Shown here in pieces: positions 1 through 12,700 of a stretch of 64,000 bases of DNA. The notes beneath the pieces are model-generated. The model saw nothing but the letters and a program-made list of their open reading frames with translations. It had not been told where the DNA came from and made no database searches. The stretch's first letter is position 1. Each line of letters starts with the position of its first letter. This DNA is from Nectonema munidae (Eukaryota; Nematomorpha; Nectonematoida; Nectonematidae): assembly GCA_030549495.1 (NCBI GenBank), contig JAUIRK010001010.1:124001-188000 (forward strand), written 5' to 3'. The position numbers and the translations under genes are program-made.

Positions 1-620
1 TTGGGCGTTTACTTTCGAAATTACACTTCTTTTTAATTTTGTGTATCAAAGATTTTAAATATAAACGAAGTGGTGCTTCAATCGCCATCAAAAAGTGGGA
101 ACAAACCAAAAAGTAAATTAAGCTTTCTTGATCAAAGTTTTATGAAAGGTAATCTCAACAAAGTATAGAAAGAGGAAATATACACTTTGTTATGTTATAT
201 ATCAGATTAGCACTCCCAAATAAGGTAGTACAATCAATCTTCATATATTAGATCAGGGCTTCCAACCTGGGGTACATGTACCATCAGTGCTACATTTGCA
301 CTCATAAGGGGGTACATTTATTTTAAGGAAAACAGTAGGATTTATATTGTATCATTACAATCTGTTAATGTCAAACGTACCTGATACAAAAGTTTTGTAT
401 CGGAGATAATTATATTCAAAATACAAAACATCGCGGAACATAAATCAATCACTTTTGACACATTTTCTCATCTCTTTCTCTCTCTCTGTCTTTCTCACCA
501 ATGTAAGAATAAAAATTTTTCTTAGTGTTATTTTGGATTTCAAAATTTAAAGGGTACACAATTTTTTAGCTATGCTAGGGCTACATTTAAAAGTTCACAG
601 GTATTATTTTATTTTTAAAG
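1..620. other. CXXC1 intron; hAT-like terminus near 254
   Basis: No coding exon is seen before 621, so the window opens inside an intron of CXXC1. At 254 a sequence beginning CAGGGCTTCCAACCTGGGGT resembles the terminal inverted repeat of a hAT transposon, followed by a GTACA-rich stretch that partly recurs near 553. No matching opposite end or target duplication was found, so only a degraded terminus is supported. A CT-rich microsatellite sits near 471-495. Confidence 0.4.
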
Positions 621-721
621 AGGTTGTGATGCTTGTAATGAGTGGTTTCATGGAAGTTGTATAAAAGTGACGGAAAATGACGCTAAAAGCATAAAGGAAT
701 TCTACTGCCAATCATGTCTTG
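621..721 (+). CDS. CXXC1: CXXC1 exon: second part of PHD finger
   Basis: The reading GCDACNEWFHGSC, then IKVTENDAKSIKEFYC-QSC, matches the zinc-binding core of the CFP1 PHD finger (human GCDNCNEWFHGDC...WYCREC), with the Cys, His and the Trp of the methyl-lysine pocket kept. The acceptor is AAAG|A at 620/621 and the donor G|GTAACT at 721/722, leaving phase 1. The first Cys pair (CICRKPD in human) must lie in an exon upstream of the window. Confidence 0.9.
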
Positions 722-3700
722 GTAACTTTTTCAATCTTAATGAATCCCAAAAGATTACGCCGCACCCCTACGAGCTACTACAATTTGTGGTATCTAGAAA
801 TGTATCATAGTGGGGTCGAAACATTTTTATCAAGTCAGGTTAGAGTAAGAGTAGGAAAAGCCTTATTCTATTGCACAGTTAAATTTTATAATTAGATCAC
901 AAAATCAAAATGAACAAATTAAACTTTACTGGAGATAAATTTCATTGTAAGTCACTCAGTCATGAATGAATGAGTGTGAGATACTTTACGTTACCTATTT
1001 TGGCTTATTTTTTCCATTCTAAAAATTTTAATATTTTAGATATTTTATGTATCTATTTTTTATGGGCATGCCTTTTTAATTGAATCCGCATTTTTTCAGT
1101 TGAATCCACTTTAATTCTTTATTTTAAGACGCATTTTTCCATCTTGAGCTTTTCAAAATGATAAAACATTTTGCGTATTTTAATTTTTGTTACTTTAATT
1201 ATTTATTTCAACTTGAATATTATTACATCCTGAAAATTTCATCAAGCTAAACTATGTTGTTTATTTTATGTGCAAATAATTCTGTTTGTTTTTTTAGCTG
1301 AATCCACAATTTTAACAACCCAATAAGCGCAATAGTAGTCGTTGCCTGGTTTGTCGCAATGTAGATAAGAAATATCTATTTTTATATAATGTTTTACATC
1401 CGTTTAATATTATCCCCTCGGCTTTTATACCAAAGCAGGTGAGGATGAGCTCTAGAAATGTCTCTAATGCCAAGCGTCTCAAAAGCCTCTGGTCTAGATA
1501 TAATATTCTCAATGAAAATTCCCTCTTAGAAAAAAATTTGGGCCCCCTCTGAAATTTTTTGTCTTTACTTACTCTTGATAGGTTGTTCCATTTGCTAGTT
1601 AAATGAAAAAATTTAAATTTTATAGAATCTTTATTAGGAACAAGAACGTGAAAAACGATACAAAATTTTTTGAAACGGCAACGTTTCTTTATCCAGTAAA
1701 ATAAAGATTGCGTAAAGTATGCCAAGCTTCGAGAAATAAGAGTTGATGAGGGGATGGAGAGGTGCAAAGGATGCGTACATCTTCGAAATTGAAAGAGTGT
1801 GTTGGATTTAGTAATGAGGTGTTGAAGCTGGGGTGTCTGTTTACCAGATCAGGGTTCTGCAGTGCTTTATTAAAGAGATACCTGTGTTCGTGGATCCGGG
1901 TATGTAAGGTTCTTTCAGTTTCACCAATGTAGGAAGCAGGACAGTCATTACATTTTACTTTATACACACAATTTTTTGTATTCAAAGGATCACTATTTTC
2001 CAAAAAATTGTGCTTAAAGTTCGAGTGTAGGTAGTTGTGAGGTTTGGGTACTAAATCAATATTATAGGGGCGCAACATTTTAGCTAATCTATTGAAATAA
2101 AAGGTGTCATAAACATGAGAAAAACGAATTTGTTTTGGCTTGGTAACTAAGTTATGAAAATCTTTAAAGTATGATTCAATTTGAAAATCATTCTTGGAGG
2201 CAAAGCGAGTTTTGCATGAAGAAAGTGATGACTGGATGACGGAATTGGGGTAGTTGTTAGAAGTAAGCACAGATTTCACCTTATCAAGCTCTTTTTCTAA
2301 TTCAGTTGAGTCCGAGGATAGGAAAAGGAAACGAGTGAATAGTGTGTCACATACTGTCATAGCTTTTCACTTACTGCACCTTTCTCACATTATTCTTTAT
2401 TTTACTTGATAAAGAAACGTTGCCGTTTCGAAAAATTTTGTATCGTTTTTCACGTTCTTGTTCCTAATAAAGATTCTATAAAATTTTAATTTTTTCATTT
2501 ACTTACTCTCTTGTTCAAATTCCCGCTCAACCCATCCAGGTGATTTTTGGATTTTGAAGAAAACTTATACCTCCAAAACAGTTTTTCATAAAAGTGCTTT
2601 TTATGGATACTTTTCCCTTTACATGTCTTCAAGAAATTTTTTTATCAATATTTGATATTCTAAAATTAATAGGCAAATTGATGTTGGTATCTTCACATCA
2701 TTTTCATATAAACTTGAAATCAAAATAACGTTTTTTTGTGAAGTGACTATTTCTTCGCAATCTAACAAAAGACCAATAAAAGCTTTCGGCCCAACTATGT
2801 CTAGTTTAGCATCTCTTTCTCGAGAAAATTTTTGAGAATTTGTTATCATGTTGATTTTCCAACTTTTTGAAGCATTTCTTACATTTTTGCTTCTCCACGA
2901 ATACAAGGTAGGCAACATATTATATTATGTGGCTTTATCTTATTTCGTTTTCTAAGCTTTTTTCCGTGCTATTTTTTCCAAATTAAACATATTTTTTATC
3001 GTCATAATAACCCAAACTCTTTTTTTTTTAATTTTCTTCACTATCAGAACCATCACATTGAATTTCTATATTATATCAATGTTATCGGAATCAGTTTCAG
3101 AAAATTCTATTTTATTTTAAAGAGATTTTCAAATTTGCTCACTCATATTTACTTCCATTTTAGGTAAAAAAAAAAGTTAACTAATTTATCTAAACTAAAT
3201 AAGAACTATTAAAAAACAATTGTAATACTTTTGAAGGAAAAAAATTTGAAAAAAACAAATACTAGACATCTAAAATTTAAAACAAGTTTAGTTGCATTGC
3301 ATCCAAAAAACTAACAGGGCTAGCGGATGTGGTGTGTATAATATTTATTTATCTATCTTTTGGTTAATTCATGGGTATTGAAAATTTTGAATGCAAAAAA
3401 TTATAACCATTATAAGATGTGAGCATTACACTTTTTCAAAACTGGACCTGTAATTTTCTCTCAATTTTAGAATTCAACCCACTTTTCGGTTTAAAAAGGA
3501 TTTAAGTGGATCAACTTAAAAAATATGGATTTAACTAAAATACATCAAAATAGATATTTTTACACACAAATTTAAATAAACAACATATTTTTATCATTAT
3601 TAATAATAGAGATCAAAATCCTGTTTGAAATAAAGTATTCAAGTGGCTTCAACTTAAAAAATTTGCGCTCTGTTAAAAAAAACAACAAAATATGGATTTT

Positions 3701-6700
3701 TTACACAAAAAAATTAAAATAAACATGTTTTTTTACCCAAATTCTTTTAAAAACTCACTTATTTTTTTATTTGGTTACTTTTAATACAAATAGTTTTTTT
3801 AATACGAATAGACATAGACTATATATAGCAATATAAACTCAGTGCCGCACATCCTCAAAATTTGGGTAGGGGTGACAAGACATTTTTTATAATTTTTTAC
3901 ATCAAGGCAAAAGGAAAAGTATTAATGGGGGGCTTTTAAGAAAATTAAAGTTAACTATTCCATTCCCTAAGTGATGATACGCGATATTTAATTAATAATG
4001 AAATAGTTTGAGAAAATAATACAAGAAGTGCAAAATAAACTACAAATTTAAGCTTATATCCTATATCCTTGGATACTTTACTGTAATCAAATGAGTATAG
4101 CGGTGGTACCTAATGGGTTAATTGCAATCTCACTAAGATGCAAAGCGAATATTTACCAATATCCACATCACAAGAGACTAATGATTTTTAAAGACAATAA
4201 GTTGTTATGAATAAAATTAAAATGATTTACATAGTTATACGTTTCATTAACATAAATCTGAAGCAAAGTGTAAAAGGATTGCCAGCTTTTAAAACGGAAA
4301 TCTTGACAAAAAAACTAAAATATTTAAAATGAAGAATATCTGTGAATAAAGATACTATAAATTTCACCTTTGTAATTAAATGTTTGATTGATTAAATTAT
4401 CCTAACTTGTGTATTCTATTACGTTAATTTTACTTTCAGTTACTGTAATAGGAATAACACTTTTGAGGCCCTATGGAATAAGTACCTTATATTCCATAAA
4501 CTTTTTCACTACTATGTGCCATAAAAAAGTAAAAAGCTTGCCAAAGTCACGGTCATCGTTGGTTTTAACAAAGTAGAGCTGATTAAGAGATTTTCTAATT
4601 TATCTACTTATCTAAGACTTTTGGTTCAAGAATAATATGTTTAATTAAGATATTAAAAGGCACATTCAATTACAAAAATTTAGTTAATAAACCTAAATTC
4701 ACATTCAATTTTTTAAATTATATTTTAAGAAATGGAAAAAGTTGGAAATTTTTTATCAAACGTTCTTTCACCTGACGATGAGGCAATGATCCTTTTTTCT
4801 AAAGATGACCAAAAAATTAAGTAAATTTAAATGTTTGGATGAGTTTGAAAATCTGTTGAAAATTGAGAAAAAAAATAGAAAAAATTAAAAAAACAAATAT
4901 AAAATAAAATTGTAGAAGGCTCTTAATAATCAAAATAAGTAAAATAAATTTTACAAATATAAGCCAAAAAATTAATGAAATTTGAAGAAAAAGGTAACAT
5001 TTTAAAAAGTTGCGAGTTATAAAATAAAATTAAAATATAACTTTTAATTATCTAAAGTATTTATTTAATTTAAAAAGATTTCTCTAAGCAAAAATTTTAA
5101 AGAGATTTATGCTCAACCCTAACCCAGGAGGTTCCAAGTTGCAAAAATAAATGAACGAGCGATTAATCGGTAATCGGCCAAACTTCTGATCGCTGCATCT
5201 CTACGATCTGTGAATATATGAATGCAATAAAAGTTAGAATGTATTTCATAAAATTTTCAAAATACATTAGTAAAGATAGTTACGCGCTTCCACCACCTCT
5301 TTGTACAGATCGTATTCTATTTAGAGGCGATCCAGGCCTTTTTATCTTTAGAACAACACGAACGCTTCACTCTGTGTAGAAACCCTGTGCTAATCGAAAG
5401 CGTATAAAATTTTGTTTCTCGTATGAGTTCCCGTGGGGCGAAATTGTTTATTTCGCCTTTCAATACTTCAAATGTTGATTAATTTTCAATGCTATTCTAA
5501 GATCGTAAGGCGTATGCAGGAATTTTTTTGCTGGCCGGTGTCTAAACTAAAATCTGTTTTCTAATTTCTTATGATTTTGCATTTAATCGATGAATATTTA
5601 GATGAAAACAGAACGCTGAAAATTGTATACAAAAAAAGGCATTTAAAGAAAGTATGCGATGATGTAAAGGTTTTTCTATTTATTTTTTACGTCTTTTTTT
5701 AATTAATTATTTTTATCTTAACTCAACTTTATTGATCATATGTTGATTAAAATATGTAGAAGAGAGAGAATTTGCTTTGCATTTAATTAATGTATTAAAT
5801 TAATTACAGTATTGTAACGAACAAGTAGTAGGGGAAATATTTAAACGAGGTAGGCTGGCTATATTTTCAACATGAAATGAAAAATGTGCAGGCTTAAATA
5901 GTGGCTGTGAAGGTAATTAAAGTGGTTAGACGCAAGTGTTATTTTAGTATTTTAGGTGTAACGAGTATATCTTTATTGCCGTGTTAGATGTGTACTTTTA
6001 TATATTGATGTTTGTGGCAATGCTTAAATTATGACATTCACCCTTTTTTTCAATATCCCAAGCGTTGAGGAGGATGTTTTTCTGTTTTCGAGTAGCGATT
6101 TTCTTTTTCTTGTGTGTTGACATGAGGGATTTATGATCAAATGGCAGGATTAGAGTCTTGATTGATGCTTTGGAATATTTTCGTATAAGATGGAGTCGTT
6201 TCCAACAGTTAAGTCATTTCTTGGGTTTCTTTTTAAGAGTACGGCGCCTGTAGTTATACGCCAAGAAAGTAGAGAGTCTCCGGATGTCGTGTGATCGTCG
6301 CGAAAAGCCACGAGTTTTTCATGATGAGTGCATCCTGTGGCAGTACCAAGCTGGGATCGAATAGTGTGGAGTGCATCTTTCAAAACTTCTCGCCAAGCTT
6401 TTACATCTGGGTTGCGTGCTTTCAAAGCCAGACTAATCCTTTCCAGATTATACCTTTCACACTGGAAGTTCCCGGTTGGATTGTATCGAGTAGTAGTGCG
6501 ACTCATTGCCACTCCGAGTTTTAGCAAATACTGCTTTAATTCTAGTGATAGGAAAGAGGAGCCCCTATCACTATGAAAGTAATCAGGATACCAAAAATAG
6601 AAAAGGAACTCAAACAATTTATTATTGTCGAGGCATTCATATTTTTACAAAGAAATGCGAATGGAAAGCGTGACTACTCATCTATAATAATTGTTAGAAA

Positions 6701-9700
6701 ATACGTGCTTCCATTAGAGCTTACTTTTAGAATAGAAAGATTTCTCTAATAATTTTTATCAAATCATGCATATACCAATCTAAAAGTAAGGGCAGCCAAA
6801 TTTAAAAAGAATAAATATTTTTTGATTTAAACATTTTTCGATTCGTTGATTACACACTTTTATTTGGATTATTTCACAAATATATTATTTAATATCGTGA
6901 AAAAATTGCAAAAATTTAGATAAAAACTTATGTAACATAAGTTAGGAGATGAACCATCACGGTATACAGGTTGGAGATGAACCATCGTAATATACAGGTA
7001 TATATGTAATAACTTTTGTAGCATCGTCTCCCCGAATGAGGTATATCAAATCTTACATCTAGCAAAATATGAACAGAAAGTTGAACATTGTCTCCCTAGT
7101 CATTTATACATGGAATAGAAACAATCGTAGTATACAGGTTGGAGATGAATCATCGTAGTATACAAATTGGAGATGAACCATCGCGGTATACAGGTTGGAG
7201 ATGAACCATCGGAGTATACAGGTTGGAGATGAATCATCGTAGTATACAGGTTGGAGATGAATCATTGTATTATACAGGTTGGAGATAACACTCAAGTTGT
7301 CTACCCGCGTTCAACCGTACAAGTTATGAGAATATATCATTACATAATAGAGAAGAGTTTCCTAAACTCTTCATACTGAAAAAATATTTCTTCAAATAAA
7401 TGATTAATATTTTAAAGAATCTCATATTATACACATGATACATGATATATTGGTAAAAGTTAAGGGGTGGCTTGTTACGCGAAATTTGACGTTACTCGAA
7501 AATTTCGGAAATAGAAATACATTTGACCCTCGTTAACTCTGGCCCTAATAACTCGGATACCGGCTAAGTCTGACCGTGACCGAGAATACAATTGTCATAG
7601 GCTTACAAGCGGCCATTTTCTTTGACTTTTTTAATTTCGCTTTTGCTTACAAGCAGCCATTTTATTTGTTTTTTACTCAATAGATAATTCGCGGTCAATC
7701 TGAGTGTACAATCTTGGAAATAGAAAAAGGATGCGAGTTTCTAAGGATGGAAATTTAGAAGAAGCGGTAACGAAATGTGTTTGTGCAGCAACGATCATGC
7801 GGTGTAAATGTTCGTGGTATTGCTATTCAAGATGCTGCTCAAAAGTTAGCGAGGCCTATGCGAATTTATGATTTTACTGCTAGTGATGAGTGGTTATGGC
7901 GCTTCATAAATAAGCATGGGCTTTGTTATAAAGTGTAGCATGGGGAAGCAGGCAGGACTCTCTGGTAAGTCGGACACCCATCTCCCCCATGTAATCCGAC
8001 TTAACGAGGGTCTACTGTAATCATATTGGTATAATTAGTGAAAAATTCTGAAAGTGTCAATAAAATTTGTGGTAACCAATAACCTAGCTAAACATGTTGA
8101 AAATTCGTATTACACAGGTTTACTAAATCGATACTATTACTTGTGAATATACAATATATATAAAAAAAATTGAACCAAAATATTTATGTTAAAATAAAGT
8201 TAATATTCTTATTAAGAATAATAAGAGAAATTTAAAAATGTATAATACTTGTATATTTGTTGAATGTATGTGAAGTCATAATTTTGAGCCTTTGAAAGAG
8301 CCTGAAAAACGAAAAAAAAATAAATTTTAAAAAGCCATTCTAATAGAATTTGATACGCTGATTCAAAATATGTAATTTGCTTGAAATGAATCGAATGACT
8401 TTGCGGTCAAATTTGGAATTTTTGTCATTTTATCAAGTCAAAAGAAAGTATTTTAAAAAATTGAAATTTAAAATATTTACACATTTTCATAATCAAAATA
8501 AAATACACCCCTGTTAGATACATTTTATATGAAAAACATTTAGTTAAACACTTTAATATAAATTTTCTTTCCAAAAAACTAAAAAAATTCTTTAAGAACT
8601 GCAGAATTAAAAATAATGGAAGTATGGAACTTTTTGACAACAGATATTTTTCTGAAACTTTATACGAGGATTTCAAACTACACTTAATAATTTGCAAAAA
8701 CATTCCTGTGTTATGAAATCTTGATTTGTGCAATCCTTGAACTTGACATTTAAAATAGTCAAACCTGACGGGCTTTAGAAAAGTGGATGCTGACACTTCA
8801 GAACAAAAGATATTTATGTTCTTCTTCCCAAATCAGACGTTAATGCGAGTAAAATAAAATTTCAAGTATGACTCCTCATATTTCATTTTTTGAGCCATTT
8901 AAAAACGATCCATCACTTCAGTTTGGAAGCCACTGAGCCTTACAGTGCAAAATTATAAAAATAGTTCGTCCCTCCTCCCCAATTTTGAGGATGTGAGCCT
9001 CTGATTGAACGTGTGGTTTATTGTATACGCTAAATATTTAAGTCATAAGTATGATAAAATAAACGTTTATTTGAGAAAAAATCATTTTAGCCATGCTTTT
9101 TGTTTGCCGGCTTTTCTTTTTCATTCTTTTGATTTTAGAAGAACACATTGGCAGGAGCATCATCTTCTTCACAAGGTTACAATCGCTGCAGAAGGTGCAA
9201 AGCGTGTGTGCGCGACTTTGATTGTGGCACGTGTATCTACTGCAAAGTATTTTCTCTTTTCCAGCCTCCCTTTTATTCCACGTTTGCTTCATTTCAGGAT
9301 ATGATTAAGTTTGGCGGAAATGGTGATTTGAATAAGACGTGCGTCAAAAGAATGTGCAAAGCATTGGTAGCAAATTTTATAACCGTTGTTTTACCTTTCG
9401 CAAGTCACTTTGGAATTTGAGTTTCCTAAAATTTATTTCCTTCTCGCTATATTTTTTTCCGACACAAAATTATAAAGTAGTTCATTTTTCCAAACTAACG
9501 TATTTTTAGTATTATTTAAAGTTAAAACTATTACTTTATGGCAGAAATCTAGCCAAATGGCTTGGTCCCCTTCGAAAAATTTGCCCTTCCCCCCATCTAA
9601 AAAATATTTTATATGTTGGGTGCTATATTTTCACTTCCGAGATTCAAATTCCTGGCTACATCAATAATTTATAGACAAGTTTTATTTCTCTAAAATCTCT

Positions 9701-12700
9701 GCCTTTTTATTTGCAGTATGATCACAGTTATTTTCGTTTTAAAATTTGTGTACAAGTATACCTTTTAAGTATTGGCTCGACTCCGCATTTTATATCTTTG
9801 CATTTTACTTACAAAATGTTTCTCATTTCAGATTATCAATAGCATTAAATCGAATATGTCTTCTTCCAAAAATAAGGTCGTGAAAAAAATAAAAAGTGAT
9901 TTTGAGAAAAAAGACTTTCAAGACAAGAAACTGAAATTCAGCAAAAAGGTTAAACTCAAGGATCTAAAAGCAGCACGCAACACTTCAATCGGCACTCAAG
10001 GTGATATAACTTTTCAAATGGGTTAACTATTGATTAGTTGTACATCCAGCTGTGCAATTCAAAATCTTAGCCACTGGTTCTCTTCATCATATAAGTTTAA
10101 ATAATAACCAATTCCTTCATTATTCTACGATTAAATATTTTTATACCGTTTTCCCAGTATTAGAATACTTTTTCCGACATTTATCTGCATTCAGCAAATA
10201 AAATTAATTAACCTAGCTCATAAAAATTTTACCCTTTCTTCTACTTATTAATCTTTTTAAAAAAAAATTCGTAAAAATCGCGCTGAATGTTTTATCTTTT
10301 TCTGAACACTCAATACTACTATCGATCCCATTGCTTTATGGATTCGGAATAAGCGTGGCACATAAATAACACCCAATTTCACAATTCAATGTATTGTACT
10401 TCTTAATTTCATACTGTTGCTTAATCCAAAACTCTGAAAGATATGATGTTTCAACTGTTGGACTTATAAGTATATGAGTTTTCATAGCGTTATCCCTTAA
10501 AAATTTATTTTCCCATTTTAACTAGCTAATGAAAAAAATATAAAATGCTGTTGTCTTTTGATTTAAAGTTCTTAAATTTAATGCGAAATTGTTTGCATAA
10601 AAAATGTAAAAATGAATTACTTTTGACGAGCATGAAAAATACATAATATCGAAATATATTTAAATACCTTTTAAAAACAGACAAAATAGACTCATAAAAT
10701 AACTGAGTACAGAATAACTTGGGATTACTTCTATTACAAAAATTTAATTCAAAAAAATATAAAAAAATGAAAACAAGTCTTAAAAGTGTACGCCAACATA
10801 TTAAAATATCTCTCAGTATTTTTAATTACATCTATTTCTCTATCTAAAAAATTCATACACATTGTAGCATCCGTTTTTTTCATTTTGATTCAGGGTTCTA
10901 TAACATTCTAATTAATCCCACCACTGTGCGTTCATCCTTGTAAACTTCCCGTTTCTCAATCTAATTTCACTTTAAGGCAGCTTACCCACGGATGCCAAAT
11001 TCTGGACTTTTTCTGCTAAACCACTTTCGGAAACGCGCGTAATTCAAAGTGCTAAAGATAAATCCTGTCGGCATGACCTTACTTTTGGTAGAAAGGCTTT
11101 GGAAACAGCGCCGAATAAAAACATTCAGGTTGATGTTTTCTTCAAAATATTATTTTTCTCATTTTTTCCTTATTTAGAACATCTCGATTGCAGGAGTGAA
11201 TGAAGAAGTTGAAAAAGATGCTGAAAGTCTTGAAAATAAATTAAAAGAGATTTGCAAAAATATGGCAAACAATTTAGCCCTATATTTCTTATATTTGTTA
11301 ATGAATAAACGATTGAATTTCTTCTCTAGAGAGAAACCCCTTTTGCTGCCTCGCCAGTTAAAGAAGAAATCATTTACAATAATGAAGTGTCAATAAATCA
11401 AAATGAAATGAATATGAATGCGAGTAGCGTTGATCAGGATAAATTTTGTGAAGAAGACATTGATTGGGACAGTCTAAGGCAGTGTGATGGTCCAGCTTGT
11501 TTAAAGCCGGCTCGCGTGAACTCAAAATATTGTTCTGATCAGTGCGGCATCAAGTTGGCAACAAAGTAGGTTGCTGCCATCTTTTTTCAATTACTTTTCT
11601 AACTCCTATTACACCTTGTAGATGTTTTTGAATGAATAACCTTCAATTCAGTTTTTTCTTTGTGTTTTATAATGATGTGTTTCTAGTTCAATCTCCCTTT
11701 CTAGTTCTTTTTCCTTTATCAAGGGAGGGGTGGAGTCCTTTCATTTAAAAAGATCCTCATTTTTCTTCATCAATCATCCTATTTATCTCTCTCTATTTTT
11801 TCTCAGCTTCCTCTGTCCTTTGTTGTAATACATTTTGAATACACTTTTTATTTAGTAGGATATTCGAATTTTTACCGATGAGGATTAGACAATGGCAAAG
11901 CATTCCTTGTGTGAGTGATCAAAGAGATAAACAAGAATGGGAAAATAATCACAGAAAACAAAAAGAAGTGAGAAACAAATTGGAGGATTTGAATAAACAA
12001 AGCAAAGCCCTTAAACTTCTAATAGATCGCGCGAAACGTGAAAGTATCGATAGTTGTTTTACCGAACAAGTACTTTTTCAAGTGTTCTCTTTTGAATTCT
12101 AATTTTCTGCAAAGTATTTCATTATAATGCAAACTAAGTTTTGTAAACACCGTTCACCTTAAATTTTATATTTTTTAATGTTAATACCCTTTTTTTTAAT
12201 AACTTATTAATGTAAGCGTGTATTTGTCTCTTCTAAAGAGTGAATCTATTTCATTGTATAAAATGACATCAAGATAAGAAATGATAACAAGTTTTTTGCA
12301 GGTTTAAAAGTTTGTACCTTGCATTTTCTTGTGCCGAAGAGGACTTCAAAAAAATTTATGCTCGCTCGAAAACATTTTTATTCGCATTTGGCGCCCGGGA
12401 CCTTGTGTGGATGGATAAAGACATATAACTACAAATAAACGAGTGTATGTAGTAATACGATTCATGGGGTTCGCAAAGCATCACACGAAACTGTTTTTGA
12501 AACTTTTTAAGCTCGTAATAAATTTTTTCATTTAGTTAGTCTTATACTAGTTATTTAATTAGATGTAGCTAAAGTTTTCTGACAGCTTATAGGCTATTGA
12601 CATGTCAACAAATATATAAATGACCACACTTTAAAACATTTTTTTCATTTTTTAGAAAATATGGATTAAAACTTAAATGCAATTTGAAAAATAAGATAAC

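Larger units (their letters stand above)
1600..2502 (-). mobile_element. Penelope-like element fragment with GIY-YIG endonuclease and inverted repeats
   Basis: The minus-strand coding block 1689-2360 ends in a GIY-YIG endonuclease, with CPASYIGETERTLHTRIHEH as its core. A GIY-YIG domain at the C-terminus downstream of a reverse transcriptase is diagnostic of Penelope-like elements; the RT itself is absent. The block is flanked by near-identical inverted repeats of about 108 bp at 1600-1707 and 2395-2502, each containing the hairpin GAAACG-TTGC-CGTTTC. Penelope elements often carry such LTR-like repeats in unusual orientations. The short overlapping frame at 1312-1767 runs through the left repeat and is not counted as a gene. 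Confidence 0.75.
6700..8500. repeat. Dispersed repeat family R1, copy A
   Basis: This stretch shares long similar blocks with 17226-17700, 19785-20345 and 38586-39580. Shared blocks include TCTACCCGCGTTCAACCGTA (near 7300 and 17260), a 28-bp minisatellite, and the block from about 8160 to 8450 that recurs at 17425-17690 and 20035-20340. Copy A is interrupted at 7518 by the pogo-type element. No transposase frame was recognised, so the class is unknown; it may be a non-autonomous DNA element with subterminal tandem repeats. Confidence 0.7.
722..9138 (+). other. Long CXXC1 intron filled with repeats
   Basis: This 8.4-kb intron carries a Penelope-like element (about 1600-2502), a possible piggyBac fragment, a fossil LTR-retrotransposon integrase (6150-6620) and an R1 repeat copy with minisatellite and pogo insertion (about 6700-8500). 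The stretches 2930-3830, 3880-6140 and 8500-9130 show only A+T-rich sequence with no recognisable gene. Sequences CACATCCTCAAAATT at about 3850 and its inverse at about 8978 look like ends of one MITE family. Confidence 0.6.

Noticed and set aside
6291-6576. Plus-strand open frames across the integrase fossil
   Set aside because: Shadows of the minus-strand integrase reading; no independent similarity.
7104-7295. 63-residue minus-strand open frame
   Set aside because: It is generated by the 28-bp minisatellite, one repeat peptide per three units, with no protein family.
3840-9003. One 5-kb DNA transposon bounded by CACATCCTC ends at 3840 and 9003
   Set aside because: Flanking 8-mers do not match and the interval contains unrelated elements; more likely two separate MITE copies.
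12300-12430. Possible extra CXXC1 exon after a TTTTGCAG-like acceptor
   Set aside because: Open reading is short, gives no similarity to CFP1, and the exons on either side already join in phase.
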